Assembly (NCBI GenBank): GCA_902685375.1
Contig: CACRXE010000001.1
Span: 4,402,001-4,466,000 of the forward strand
DNA: 64,000 nt
Source: Neostethus bicornis
Taxonomy: Eukaryota; Chordata; Actinopteri; Atheriniformes; Phallostethidae
Direction: 5' to 3'
A model generated the notes under the pieces. That model saw only the letters and a list, made by a program, of their open reading frames with translations, was not told the DNA's origin and did no database searches. How positions within the stretch are numbered: position 1 is the stretch's first letter; every line of letters starts with the position of its first letter. Below, piece by piece: positions 12,232 through 23,065 of this stretch. The position numbers and the translations under genes are program-made.

Positions 12232-13143
12232 TGTCAGTACTTCTCAATTATTTCCTGTTGTGCCCCCCTTAGGAAGAAGAAAATATATCGCCCTACCCAC
12301 ACATACACACACACACACACACACACTCCGTTGTGACTATAGTTAGTATCATTTGCCTATAAATTGTTCTAAGTGCACCTCTGCATAACATTGTATCCTC
12401 ATTGAAGAAAAAAAAACAAAAACAGAAAAACAACGTACAACAAAAACCAGCTTTATTAACATTGTTTTTTAGTCTGTAACAGAAAAAATTCAAAGTGCAT
12501 CAATTAACATGAAATTCAAATCAATTTAATTCCTATTTAAACTACAAACATTTTTGAATAATTGAACCATTTGATACTGAAAAATGAATAAAACCAATTA
12601 ATTTAAATTGATCCGTAACATTACCTCTGGAGCACAATATACAAAACACTTTAATCCACAAAACAAAAATGAATGAAACAATTTGTGCAGTTTTTTTAAT
12701 GAAAATAAGGAAGTCTGAATTAGTGGCTACAATGAGCACGTTTTTAAGTGCACAGCTTTTCGAAGCTTATACCTTGCTCTGTACTGTGTTTGAGAATGTT
12801 CGGTGCAAAAAACTCTGCACCAGTTGTCCCTATTCACCGGGCCGTGGTACCGGCCGCACAGAACTGTTATTTTTATTCACTTTGTTTTTGTGATGTCCTT
12901 TATTTTGAGGGTACATGTTTACCAGTACCATGACAACAAGAGTGCGTTCAAGCAGAGAAAATGTTCCCACGTTATAAAAACGCTGCTAATAAATTTTCTT
13001 GTGAAGACAAAGTGTATTTAAGTTTATAATTATTGATTTTAAAAAGCCATTTTAAGGCTGGTCTCATCACCTTAAGACCGGTCCATGAAAATATTGTCAG
13101 ACACTAAACCGGTCCGTGGCGCAGAAAAGGTTGGGGACCCCGC
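12232..13143. mobile_element. hAT-like insertion replacing the retroviral RT region (copy B)
   Basis: The left part begins cagtacttctcaattatttc at 12235, a hAT-like terminus. The right part (12830-13143) matches the repeat at 10045-10625 and ends ggttggggacccc, the inverted form of the ggtccccaacc terminus. The two halves look like two different hAT-like repeats joined or nested. The block sits exactly between the retroviral RNase H and protease remnants. No transposase frame was recognised. Confidence 0.55.
12296..12328. repeat. (CA)n microsatellite
   Basis: A run of about fourteen CA/TA dinucleotides (cacacatacacacac...) lies inside the hAT-like insertion. Confidence 0.9.
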
Positions 13144-13266
13144 TCTACACCATAGAGTTAATACTCCCTGCGTACACTCTGACAATAAGAGCGCCAATTA
13201 CTTTTGTGGATGTGCAATTACACTTTATTCTAGTACGCAAAAAAAAAAAAAACATGTTTCACAGGG
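13144..13266. other. Unassigned 123-bp stretch with A-run
   Basis: This segment lies between the hAT-like terminus and the retroviral protease remnant. It contains a run of thirteen A at about 13240. No gene or known repeat was recognised. Confidence 0.4.
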
Positions 13267-14091
13267 TCACACGCATTTCATGGCGAGGGTGGAATGCACA
13301 TCAACACAAAACCCGAGGTCATTAACCAAGATCAATCTAATTGTTCTTACTATGTACATCATACCACGAGCATCGACAAATAAGTCATATAATGAAATTC
13401 GCCCGTCGGCTACTCGGACTTGGCAAAGTCCTGCAGCCAAGTCATTCTCGGAAGGAGTCAGTTTCATGGATATGGAAGCACCTGTGTCAAGAAGATAAGG
13501 GTGTGAATAATCAGGAAGAAAACAGAACAGCTTACCTTCTGTTTCTAATGTTTCCCTTTGGATGTATTCTTTAACAGACCTGTCTGCTGACAGTTGTCTG
13601 GCTGAAGGGGGCAGATTGACCTGTCCCCTTCTCCCCTTCGCATAGATGATTTCCTCTGCCCAAACTCCTGATCCCACTCTTTCCTGCGGGCTTGGAGTTC
13701 GCTCCTCTGAGCTGGGGTCATCCTCATAAACTTGTCCCTTGCTATGTTGGGTCGAGGAGGGACGAGCCTGGAGTTTTTTGATGGAGCAGCGTTCGTTTGA
13801 CGCTGGCCTTGACAAATTGTCAAGGCCAGTTAGGCATAGACTGCAGTTTACGATCATCCTTAGTCGGGGCAGACTGAGCAGCAGGTTGCAATCTTGGATC
13901 AAGTGTGGTCTGGGCCTCCTTTTGAGGCCTGGCATCAGCTCCTATAGCTTTAAGTCTGTCTAAAAATGTCAACTCTGTTATCTGTTCATTAACAGACAAT
14001 CCCTGCCATCTGCAAGCTACCTTGACAGCCTCTGGCCCACAATCCAACAACATTCTCTCCTGGATGGCAACGGGTGCCCCATGACTCTTGA
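13267..14091 (-). pseudogene. Retroviral gag and protease remnant
   Basis: The downstream part carries YLLDTGAS, the active-site loop of a retroviral aspartic protease, at about 13495-13470, preceded by FCFLPDY and followed by further beta-strand-like sequence. Upstream, a different frame gives charged sequence such as QRSELQARRKEWDQ (about 13715-13675) that looks like the end of gag. A third piece (14091-13820) gives probable gag sequence. The frame change between gag and protease could be an original programmed shift or decay. The 5' side of gag is cut off by the RTE LINE at 14092. Confidence 0.6.
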
Positions 14092-14960
14092 CTGCTCTGA
14101 GTCCTTTGCTGTTTGCTATGGTGATGGACAGGCTGACAGACGAGGTCAGACAGGAATTTCCATGGACAATGATGTTTGCAGATGACATTGTGATCTGTAG
14201 TGAGAGGAGGGAAGAGGTGGAGGAAAAGCTGGAGAGGTGGAGGTTTGCACTAGAAAGAAGAGGAATGAAGATTAGTCAGAGTAAGACAGAGTACATGTGT
14301 GTGAATGAGAGGGATCCAAATGGAAAAGTGAGGTTACAGGGAGAAGAGATAAAGAAGGTGGAAGATTTTAAGTACTTGGGATCAACAGTCCAGAGCAATG
14401 GAGAGTGTGGAAAAGAGGTGAAGAAGCGTGTTCAAGCAGGCTGGAACGGGTGGAGAAAAGTATCACGTGTGATGTGTGACAGAAGAGTTTCAGCTAAAAT
14501 GAAAGGAAAAGTATACAAAACCGTGGTGAGACCCGCCATGCTGTTTGGTCTAGAGACAGTGCCACTGAGGAAAAGACAGGAAGCAGAGATGGAGGTAGCA
14601 GAGATGAAGATGCTGAGGATCTCTCTGGGAGTGACCAGGATGGACAGGATCAGAAATGAGTATATCAGAGGAACAGCACATGTTAGAGGTTTTGGAGATA
14701 AAGTCCGGGAGGCCAGACTGAGATGGTTTGGACATGTACAGAGGAGAGAGAGAGAGTACATCGGCAGAAGGATGCTGGATTTGGAACCACCAGGAAAGAG
14801 GGCTAGAGGAAGACCAAAGAGGAGCTTCATGGATACAGTGAAGGAAGACATGAAGATAGTTGGCGTGACTGAAGAGGATGCAGCAGATAGGGTTAGATGG
14901 AAGAAACTGACTTGCTGTGGCGCCCCCTGAAGGGAAATGCCGAAAGGAGAAGAAGACAAG
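14092..14960 (+). pseudogene. RTE-type LINE, 5'-truncated reverse transcriptase C-terminal half
   Basis: An open frame (14088-14930, 280 aa) starts inside the RT palm at the ALSPLLF motif and contains the catalytic FADD box (MMFADDIVIC). The thumb and a conserved C-terminal region with RWFGHVQRRE follow. The family copies its own RNA into DNA at nicked target sites. The 3' end reads gcgccccctgaagggaaatg and closes in an aggagaagaag tail. The same family recurs at 28247, 55585, 56925, 57271 and 63772, so it is abundant and fairly young. The frame remains open but lacks the endonuclease and RT N-terminus. RTE/Expander-like is my best guess for the family. Confidence 0.8.
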
Positions 14961-15041
14961 TATAAAATTAAAGCATCTGTAAATACAAGTGTAAAGTCGA
15001 TGTTTCTGTGTGGAGTAACCGAAATGGATGTGAAAAATATA

Positions 15042-16674
15042 CACTCAACAAAAATATAAACGCAACACTTTTGTTTTTGCTCCCATTTTTCATGAGATGG
15101 ACTTGAAGATCTAAAATTCATTCCAGATACACAATCTTACCATTTCTGTCAAACATTGTTCACAAATCTGTCTAAATGTGTGATAGTGAGCACTTCTGCT
15201 TTGCTGAGATAATCCATCCCACCTCACAGGTGTGCCACATCAAGATGCTGATCTGACATCATGATTAGTGCACAGGTGTCCCGTATACTGCCCACAATAA
15301 AAGGCCACCCTGAAATGTGCATTTTGTTTTTGCTTTATTGGCGGTCTGGGGACTCAGAACCAGTCAGTATCTGGTGTGACCATCATTTGCCTCATGCAGT
15401 GCAACACATCTTCTTCGCATAGAGTTTATCAGATTGTCTATTGTGGCCTGTGGAATGTTGGTCCACTCCTCTTCAATGGCTGGCAGAAGTTGCTGGATAT
15501 TAGTGGGAACTGGTGCACGCTGTCGTATACGCCGGTCAAGCACATCCCAAACATGTTCAATGGGTGACATGTCCGGTGAGTATGCTGGCCATGCAAGAAC
15601 TGGAACATTTTCAGCTTCCAAGAATTGTGTACAGATCCTTGCAACATGGGGCCGTGCATTATCTTGCTGAAACATGAGGTGATGTTCATGGATGTATGGC
15701 ACAACAATGGGCCTCAGGATCTCATCACGGTATCTCTGTGCATTCAAAATGCCATCAATAAAATGCACCTGTGTTCTTCGTCCATAACAGATGCCTGCCC
15801 ATACCATAACCCCACCACCACCATGGGCCACTCGATCCACAACATTGACATCAGCAAAACGCTCACCCACACGACGCCACACACGCTGTCTGCCATCTGC
15901 CCTGAACAATGTAAACCGAGATTCATCCGTGAAGAGAACACCTCTCCAATGTGCTAGACGCCATCGAATGTGAGCATTTGCCCACTCAAGTCTGTTACGG
16001 CGACGATCTGGAGTCAGGTTAAGACCCCGATGAGGACGACGAGCATGCAGTTGAGCTTCCCTGAGACGATTTCTGACAGTTTGTGCAGAAATTGTTTGGT
16101 TAGCAAACCAATTGTTTCAGCAGCTGTCTGAGTGGCTGGTCTCAGACGATCTCGGAGGTGAACCTGCTGGATGTGGAGGTCCTGGGCTGGTGTGGTTACT
16201 CGTGGCCTGTGGTTGTGAGGACGGTTGGATGTACTGCCATATTCTCTGAAACGCCTTTGGAGACGGCTTTTGGTGGAGAAATGAACATTCAATACACGAG
16301 CAACAGATCTGGTTGACATTCCTGCTGTCAGCATGCCAATTGTATGCTCCCTCAATGCTTGTGGCATCTGTGGCATTTTGCTGTGTGACAAAACTGCACA
16401 TTTCAGGGTGGCCTTTTATTGTGGGCAGTATAAGGGACACTTGTGCACTAATCATGATGTCAGATCAGCATCTTGATGTGGCACACCCGTGAGGTGGGAT
16501 GGATTATCTCAGCAAAGCAGAAGTGCTCACTATCACACATTTAGACAGATTTGTGAACAATGTTTGAGAGAAATGGTAATATTGTGTATCTGGAATGAAT
16601 TTTAGATCTTCAAGTCCATCTCATGAAAAATGGGAGCAAAAACAAAAGTGTTGCGTTTATATTTTTGTTGAGTG
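15042..16674 (-). mobile_element. Tc1-like transposon with ~280-bp inverted repeats
   Basis: The ends are cactcaacaaaaatataaac at 15042 and its inverse finishing at 16674. TA dinucleotides flank both (15040-15041 and 16675-16676), the Tc1/mariner target duplication. The inverted repeats reach inward about 280 bp, to the cacaataaaaggccaccctg segment on each side. The element contains a broken transposase on the minus strand. Confidence 0.9.
15364..16391 (-). pseudogene. Tc1-like transposase, frameshifted
   Basis: The N-terminal part (16391-16014) has the paired helix-turn-helix DNA-binding region, including MLTAGMSTRSVARVLNV. The C-terminal part (15909-15364) has the DDE catalytic core: VMVWAGICYG, then QQDNARPHVA with the second Asp, then SPDMSPIEHVWDVLD with the Glu. 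The two parts lie in different frames; the shift is near 16000-16100, where the first frame runs into unrelated residues. The enzyme would cut and paste the element at TA sites. This copy is inactive unless the break is an assembly error. Confidence 0.85.
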
Positions 16675-16801
16675 TAGTTACAGCATTTAAAAATAAAAAA
16701 AATCAACAGATATAAATCAAACTGATATGATAATAATTAAAGAGGTCATAGATCAAATTGCTCAACCTTTGACACATACAGCGGGGCAAAAAAGTGTTAG
16801 T

Positions 16802-17033
16802 CATTTTTTTATTTTTTTTTTTTGAATTACTCTATTCATCCCTCACCGGGGAAATTTGTTTGCTGCACTCCTTACACCACAGCAGGCTGCCCTTCGACGG
16901 CGGCAATGGTGGGAGAAGCGGGGGTTAGGTGTCTTCTCCAAGGACCCTAGACGTGCTCTCCGTGGGACGCGAACCCGCGACCTTCCGGTCCGCGAGCGAA
17001 CGCGCTAACCACGCGGCCACCGTCTCCACCCAA
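16802..17033 (-). mobile_element. tRNA-derived SINE
   Basis: On the minus strand the 5' end carries a tRNA-like head with an A box (gtggccgcgtggttagcg, about 17008-17025) and a B box (cgcgggttcgcgtccc, about 16963-16980). It finishes in a poly-A-like tail, read as T-rich sequence at 16803-16823 on the plus strand. The word agtca borders both ends and probably is the target duplication. It lies inside the Tc1-like element at 16779. Confidence 0.8.
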
Positions 17034-17351
17034 AGTCAGCCACCAATTGTGCAAGTTCTCCCACTTAAAAAGATGAGAGATACCTGTAATTTTCTTTATA
17101 AGTATACCTCAACTATGAGAGCCAAAAAATCAGAAAAAAAATCCAGAAAATCACATTGTCTGATTTTTAAAGAATTTATTTGCAAATTATGGTAGAAAAT
17201 AAGTATTTGGTCAATAACAAAAGTTCATCTCAAGACTTTGTTTTATACCCTTTGTGGGTAATGACAGAGGTCAAACGTTTTCTGCAAGTCTTCACAAGGT
17301 TTTCACAAACTGTTGCTGGTATTTTGGCCCATTCCTCCATGCAGATCTCCT

Positions 17352-17700
17352 CTAGAGCAGTGATGTTTGAGGCTGTCGCTGGGCAACACGGACTTTCAAC
17401 GTCCTCCAAAGATTTTCTATGGGGTTGAGATCTGGAGCCTGGCTAGGCCACTCTAGAACCTTGAAATGCTTCTTACGAAGCCACTCCTTCATTACCCAGG
17501 CAGTGTGTTTGGGATCATTGTCATGCTGAAAGACCCAGCCACGTTTCATCTTCAATAACCTTGTTGATGGAAGGAGGTTTTCACTCAAAATCTGACGACA
17601 CATGGCCCCATTCATTCTTTCCTTTTCACGGATCAGTCGTCCTCGTCCCTTTGCTGAAAAACCGCTTCAAAGCATGATGTTTCCACCCCCATGCTTTACA
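17352..17700 (-). pseudogene. Tc1-like transposase core fragment
   Basis: The minus-strand frame 17615-17352 reads FQHDNDPKHTA with the second catalytic Asp, then APDLNPIENLWRTLK with the catalytic Glu, the DDE core of Tc1-like transposases. The first Asp and the DNA-binding domain are missing because of an internal deletion and the LINE tail that interrupts the element at 17709. Confidence 0.85.
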
Positions 17701-17708
17701 GTAGGTGT

Positions 17709-18000
17709 TTTATTTATTTATTTATTTGACCTTTATTTAGAGTGACCTGGCCAAAAGGCACGGGCCTCCAGGACCAAACAAACATTTCAAATTAAAATAC
17801 ATTTACATAAAAAATATCACAATAAAACATTTACAACCACATCGACTATTCTCCAAGTCTATCAGTTGAGATTTAAAAGAGTTTAGAGAGACCAGCTCTC
17901 GCAGACATAGCTCTTTTTGCAGGTGGTTCCAGTCATTTGGGGCACAAAACTGAAAGGCTTTCTTCCCCATCTCAGTTTGAACTCTGGGCACTGACAAAAG
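17709..18000 (-). mobile_element. LINE 3' fragment inserted in Tc1-like element
   Basis: On the minus strand this reads the end of a LINE ORF2 (RTEMGKKAFQFCAPNDWNHL, about 17975-17920), then a short 3' tail of (aaat)n repeats, seen as tttatttatttattta at 17710. The word agtaggt at both edges is probably the target duplication. It is 5'-truncated. Confidence 0.7.
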
Positions 18001-18754
18001 TATGTAGTAGGTATGGTGTTCTTTGGATGCAACTCAGCATTCTTTGTCCTCCAAACACGACGAGTAGAGTTGTTGGTGCAGGTCTACAATTTTGTTTCTG
18101 GTATCCTGTGACAGCTCTTTGGTCTTGGCCATGGTAGAATTTGGAGTGTGACTGCTTGAGGTTGTGGACAGGTGTCTTTTATATAGATAAAGAGTTCAAA
18201 CAGGTCCCATTGATACAGGTAACGAGTGAAGGACAGAGGAGCCTCTAACAGAAGAAGTTACAGGTCTGTGAGAGACAGAAATCTTGCTTGTTTGTAGGTG
18301 ACCAAATACTTATTTTCCACCATAATTTGCAAATACATTCTTTAAAAATCAGAAAATGTAATTTTCTGGATTTTTTTCCACATTTTGTCTCTCACAGTTG
18401 AGGTATATCTATGATAAAAATTACAGGCCTCTTTCATATTTTTAAGTGGTAGAACTTGCACAATTGGTGGCTGACTAAATACTTTTTTGCCCCACTGTAT
18501 ATGCAACCCATCTTTTTATCATGGAGTTGTACCTGATGACAAGGAAATGGCAAAAGTTATACCCATATTTAAGGGCGGTAACAAGCATCTCATAGGAAAT
18601 TATAGACCAACCTCACTTTGGTCACTTTTATCACAAATTTAAAAAATCTTGGAAAAGCTTTTTGTTAAACAGTTAGATAATTTTCCTGAAAAAAAATCGT
18701 TTAATTTCTCCACAATCGTTTGGGTTTAGAAAACAGTTAACAACTACCTACGCA

Positions 18755-19117
18755 GTGATGATTATGATTGAGGAGGTCAGTTCCCCTATGGACAGAGATG
18801 AATATGTAGTTTGTATTCATATAGATTTAAAACGAGCATTTGATACCATTGATCATAAACAATTACTAACAAAATTAGAAAAATATGGTATTAGAGGAAC
18901 TGCACATTCCTGGATAAAAAGTTATTTAGAAAACAGAAAACAGTGTGTTGAAATAAACAATGTAAGATCAAACATTAGATCGGTAACTTGTGGAATACCA
19001 CAAGGTTCTGTGATTGGACCAAAACTCTTTAATGTATTCATTAATGATATATGTAATTGTTCAAATTTAGTTAAATTTATTATGTTTGCCGATGACACAA
19101 CAATGACACAACAATAG
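18755..19117 (+). pseudogene. LINE reverse transcriptase palm fragment
   Basis: This 120-codon frame holds RT motifs in order: the first Asp in HIDLKRAFDTIDH, the turn TCGIPQGSVIGP, and the second and third Asp in FADDTT near the end. A stop follows directly. It is part of the LINE interrupted at 16777, 19369 and 20925. Similarity to L2/CR1-type elements is inferred from the spacing and wording of these motifs. Confidence 0.75.
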
Positions 19118-19370
19118 TTTGTTCCAGAAAAAAAACACAAATTATTAAAAACATTGAACGTGAACTACAACATCTTAAAGTCTGATTTGATTTAAATAAG
19201 TTATCACTTAATATAGCAAAAACAAAAGATGTGATTTTTGGTTATAAAAAAGATACTGATAGTGATACAAAACTTAAAATAGATGATGTTGAAATTGAAA
19301 GAGTATATGAAACCAAATTTTTAGGAATTATAGTCTATGCTTAATTAACATGGAAACAACATCTAAAATA

Positions 19371-20604
19371 CACTATATTGCCAAAAGTATTTGCTCACCC
19401 ATTCAAATGATCGGAATCAGGTGTTCTAATCACTTGGCCTGGCCCCAGGTGTATAAATTCAAGCACTGAGGCATGCAGACTGTGAAACAAGACATTTGTG
19501 AAAGAATGGGCCGCTCTCAGGAGCTCAGTGAATTCCAACGTGGAACTGTCATAGGATGCCACTTGTGCAACAAATCCAGTCGTGAAATTTCCTCGCTCCT
19601 AAATATTCCAGTCAACTGTCAGCTCTATTATAACAAAATGGAAGCGTTTGGGAACAACAGCAACTCAGCCACGAAGTGGAAGACCACGTAAAGTGACGGA
19701 GAGGGGTCAGCGGATGCTGAAGCGCATAGTGCAAAGAGGTCGTCGACTTTCTGCACAGAGCTACAAACTTCATGTGACCTTCAGATTAGCCCAAGTACAG
19801 TACGCAGAGAGCTTCATGGAACGGGTTTCCATGGCCGAGCAGCTGCAGCCAAGCCACACATCACCAAGTGCAATGCAAGGCGTCGGATGCAATGGTGTAA
19901 AGCACGCAGCCACTGGCCTCTAGAGCAGTGGAGACACGTTCTCTGGAGTGATGAATCACGCTTTTCCATCTGGCAATCTGATGGACGAGTCTGGGTTTGG
20001 AGGTTTCCAGGAGAACCGTACATTTCAGACTGCATTGTGCCAACTGTGAAATTTGGTGGAGGAGGACTTATGGTTTGGGGTTGTTTTTCAGGAGCTGGGC
20101 TTGGCTCCTCAGTTCCAGTGAAAGGAACATTTAAAGCTTCAGGATACCAAAACATTTTGGACAATTCCATGCTCCCAACCTTGTAGGAACAGTTTGGAGC
20201 GGGCCCCTTCCTCTTCCAACATGACTGTGCACCAGTGCACAAAGCAAGGTCCATAAAGACGTGGATGACAGAGTCTGGTGTGGATGAACTTGACCGGCCT
20301 GCACAGAGTCCTGACATGAACCCGATAGAACACCTTTGGGATGAATTAGAGCGGAGACTGAGAGCCAGGCCTTCTCGACCAACATCAATGTGTGACCTCA
20401 CCTATTGCGCTTTTGGAAGAATGGTCAAAAATTCCTATAAACACTCTCCTCAACCTTGTGGACAGTCTTCCCAGAAGAGTTGAAGCTGTAATAGCTGCAA
20501 AAGGTGGACCGACATCATATTGAATTCTATGAGTTAGGAATGGGAGGCACTTCAGTTCATAGAATGAATAAGGCAGGTGAGCGAAAATTTTTGGCAATAT
20601 AGTG
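19371..20604 (+). mobile_element. Tc1-like transposon (cactatattgccaaaag family)
   Basis: The ends are cactatattgccaaaag at 19371 and ttggcaatatagtg at 20604, flanked by TA at 19369-19370 and 20605-20606. The short inverted repeats and the 1.2-kb length fit a near full-length Tc1-like element with a broken transposase. It sits inside the LINE at 16677-23063, and the LINE sequence resumes right after it. Confidence 0.9.
19473..20483 (+). pseudogene. Tc1-like transposase, multiple frameshifts
   Basis: Four plus-strand frames read in order. The N-terminal DNA-binding half is 19473-19691, with SSREISSLLNIPVN. The GRPRKVTERGQRML linker follows (about 19670-19730). The third frame gives VLWSDESRFSIW with the first catalytic Asp and GGGLMVWGCF. 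The last gives SPDMNPIEHLWDELE with the catalytic Glu (about 20310-20355). At least three frame changes separate them, so this copy is dead. Confidence 0.85.
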
Positions 20605-20925
20605 TATATAAAGACAAAAATGTCAAAAACTCTAGGAATACTATATAAAACTAAAGATTTTCTCAGTTTTAAGGCTATATCTGTTATTTACTCCACTTTA
20701 ATTCTTCCTTATATGACATACTGTTTTCAACTGTGGGTGGAACTCATGAAACTTTAATTAATGAGATCTTTTTTATTGCAGAAACGTGCCATAAGATTAA
20801 TAAACAAAGTTGGGTATTTTGAACATACACATCCTTTATTTATTAAATCAAGATTGATGAAATTCAAAGATTTACATTAGTTCAACATTATTTCAACAAC
20901 TTTACCAACAACTTTTACTGCAGGT

Positions 20926-22600
20926 TTGATCGGTGTGACTACACTCAGGAGAGGGAGAAGCTCTCAGCAGAGCTTTCCTCCATCATTCAGACCATTGAAA
21001 ACCTGCAGCTACAGATCGAGGAAGTGGAGCTCACTCTGAGACGGACAATGCTCGGCAAGGCCCCCGGACCGGATCAGATCTGTGGACGCTTGCTGAAGGT
21101 CTGCAGCAGTCAGCTGGCTGTTGTTCTCTGCTCACTGTTCAATCGCTCCCTGGCTGAACATTCCATCCCCTCCATCTGGAAATCCTCCATCATCTGCCCT
21201 GTAGCAACGAAGATCAACCCCACTACCAACAACAACTATCGACCAGTAGCTCTGACATCATTGGTCGTGAAGAGCTTTGAGAGGCTCGTCATGGCCCAGC
21301 TGCAGGCCGAGGTCAGTGTGCACTCCGATCCACAACAATTTGCATTCCGACCACACAGGGGTGTTGATGATGCTGTGCTGACTCTGCTACATGGAGTAAT
21401 ATCCCACCTGGAAAAGCCCAAATCCCATGTCAGCCTTGTCTTCGTGGACTTCTCAAGCGCATTTAACACCTTGCAACCAAATCTCATGGGATGTGAGCTG
21501 CTCCAGATGGATGTTAACCCCCGTCTCATTCTCTGGGTCCTTTCCGTTCTAACGGTGAGGGACCAGAGGGTCAGAATAAATGGACATCTCAGCACCGTAA
21601 GAACAATATCCACTAGTTCTCCCCAAGGTTCAGTAATATCTCCACTTCTCTTCACTCTGTATACAAATGACTGCAGGAGCACCACCCCAGGAATAACATA
21701 CATCAAGTACTCAGACGACACTGTTATCATGGACACCACCAACACAAATGGACTGCTACAGGCTGAACTGGACACTTTTTCCCTGTGGTGTAAAGAAAAC
21801 TGTTTGGACTTAAATGTTTTAAAAACCAAAGAAATGGTTTTCTCATTCCACCATGGACTCACCACCTTCCCCACACTGACAGTCAATAACAAAGCATTAG
21901 AAAAGGTTCACTCATACAAATACCTTGCCACCATAAGTGATCACAAACTCACTTTTCAACTGAACACAGAAAATATTTTTTCTAAATGTCAACAACGCCT
22001 CTTTTTCCTCCGTAAACTTCGCAAACGTCAGGTTCATCCATCCATTCTTGCAGTCTTCTACAAATGCTTCATCCAGTCCATCCTCACATTCAATATCACA
22101 GCCTGGTTTGGTTCACTCGGTGTCTCACATCGTAACACTCTCTATAAGATCATTAAAATCAGCAGTAAAATCATTGGACAACAACAAGAATCACTCACTT
22201 CCATTTACAATAACCAACTCCTGAGAAAAGGTACTCAGATCTCCACGAACAGTTCACATATTCTGCACTCTCACTATACCCTGTTACCGTCCGGTCGTAG
22301 GTTCAGATCCCTTGCACTTAAGGCCAAGAGAGCCACATCCAGCTTCATACCCACCTCAATCCGACTGCTGAATGGCTGAGGAGCTTTGTGACGGGTGGCC
22401 ATGTACTGAAGAAATGATAAGTACTGTAAATGCTCTCATTTATTGATTTTATTGTTTTATTCTGTTTTTATTTATTTATATTTTATTGTTTTATGATGTG
22501 TTTAATATATGTGGTTTTTATGCATTTGTCTGTGTTTGTCCCGGTGCATTGTCTGTAAATGAAGTTCCTCACGGATAAATAAAGATTTTATTGATTGATT
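20926..22600 (+). mobile_element. Rex1-like LINE, 5'-truncated
   Basis: The element begins in sequence just upstream of the RT domain and ends in a 3' tail with aataaagattttattgattg. It is inserted in an older LINE that resumes at about 22600. It contains one long open frame (see 21024-22379). Confidence 0.75.
21024..22379 (+). CDS. Rex1-like LINE reverse transcriptase (partial ORF2)
   Basis: This open frame of 451 codons covers nearly the whole RT domain: KAPGPDQI, YRPVALTSL, FAFRPHRGVDDA, the first Asp in FVDFSSAFNTLQP, SPQGSVISPLLF, and YSDDTVI as the catalytic box. The usual YADD reads YSDD here, and a typical Rex1 box has SPQGTVLSP. The thumb and C-terminal tail (LLPSGRRFRSLALK) follow. 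The endonuclease domain is missing because the copy is 5'-truncated. FSSAFNT is the wording typical of fish Rex1 elements. The frame is open, but without a promoter or endonuclease it should be inert. Confidence 0.75.
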   Translation: MELTLRRTMLGKAPGPDQICGRLLKVCSSQLAVVLCSLFNRSLAEHSIPSIWKSSIICPVATKINPTTNNNYRPVALTSLVVKSFERLVMAQLQAEVSVHSDPQQFAFRPHRGVDDAVLTLLHGVISHLEKPKSHVSLVFVDFSSAFNTLQPNLMGCELLQMDVNPRLILWVLSVLTVRDQRVRINGHLSTVRTISTSSPQGSVISPLLFTLYTNDCRSTTPGITYIKYSDDTVIMDTTNTNGLLQAELDTFSLWCKENCLDLNVLKTKEMVFSFHHGLTTFPTLTVNNKALEKVHSYKYLATISDHKLTFQLNTENIFSKCQQRLFFLRKLRKRQVHPSILAVFYKCFIQSILTFNITAWFGSLGVSHRNTLYKIIKISSKIIGQQQESLTSIYNNQLLRKGTQISTNSSHILHSHYTLLPSGRRFRSLALKAKRATSSFIPTSIRLLNG

Positions 22601-23065
22601 ATTATAAAGTACTTCAAGTAATGTTTAAAGCTAAGTTCAATCTTTTACCAAAAAATATACAAAAATACTTTAAACTTCAACAAACTATTTATTTTACATG
22701 ACTGTAAAATTATTTTACCTAAAGCCAGAAAAGGGTTCAGACAAAAATGTCTGTCTTATGTTGGACCTCATTTATGGAACAATATCACAACTAAAGAGAT
22801 AAAAGAATGTGTTTCATTTCAAATATGTAAAAAGAAAGTGTCAGAATTTATTTTTGAAAATTACTAAATTTGGTGATTTTTGTCTTTTTTTTCTTTCTCT
22901 TTTCTGTAAATTTATTTCAAGATAACCTGTATTGTAAAAGTTAAGCTTTATCGGGCACACAAGCTTTTTTTTTTTGCTTCAGCCTGTTTTTGGTCACCTG
23001 CAATTTTTGAGTATGAGTTTGTAAATGTATGTAGTGATGTAACAGGAGATTGATTACAAAATAAA

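Larger units (their letters stand above)
7043..14091 (-). mobile_element. Degenerate endogenous retrovirus (gag-pro-[RT lost]-RH-IN-env)
   Basis: Read on the minus strand, this stretch gives in order: gag-like sequence and a DTGAS aspartic protease (14091-13267), the end of RNase H and the integrase (12231-11234), and a glycosylated envelope-like region (about 11210-7086). That order is retroviral. No reverse transcriptase palm motif lies between protease and RNase H; a hAT-like insertion of about 0.9 kb sits there instead, so RT has been deleted. Stops and frameshifts are frequent. No flanking LTR pair could be recognised: the right side is cut by an RTE LINE and the left side merges into the tandem array. 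The retroviral class is not assigned. Confidence 0.75.
16779..18497 (-). mobile_element. Tc1-like transposon, internally deleted and invaded
   Basis: It starts cagcggggcaaaaaag at 16779 and ends cttttttgccccactg at 18497, with TA on both sides. The subterminal sequences (caattggtggctgac and its inverse) match as long inverted repeats. Between about 18063 and 18085 the transposase body is deleted, joining the middle of the gene directly to the end. A tRNA-derived SINE (16802-17033) and a LINE tail (17709-18000) have inserted into it. Confidence 0.9.
16677..23063 (+). mobile_element. L2/CR1-like LINE interrupted by three younger elements
   Basis: One old plus-strand LINE can be followed through four pieces: 16677-16776, 18500-19368, 20607-20925 and 22600-23063. 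The pieces are separated by two Tc1-like transposons and a Rex1-like LINE. The second piece carries RT motifs FDTIDHKQLL, CGIPQGSVIGP and FADDTT. The third matches LINE sequence C-terminal to RT, and the last carries PHLWNNITTKEIKEC and a 3' tail rich in aaataaaat. Several stops and frameshifts are present. The clade call is approximate. Confidence 0.65.

Noticed and set aside
14432..15121. Minus-strand frame of 229 codons
   Set aside because: It is the antisense of the RTE LINE reverse transcriptase, which explains the open frame.
16960..17030. tRNA gene
   Set aside because: A and B boxes belong to a SINE head. The sequence runs on into a SINE body and poly-A-like tail, and the acceptor stem is not complete.
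21236..21892. Minus-strand frame of 218 codons
   Set aside because: It is the antisense of the Rex1-like RT and has no domain of its own.
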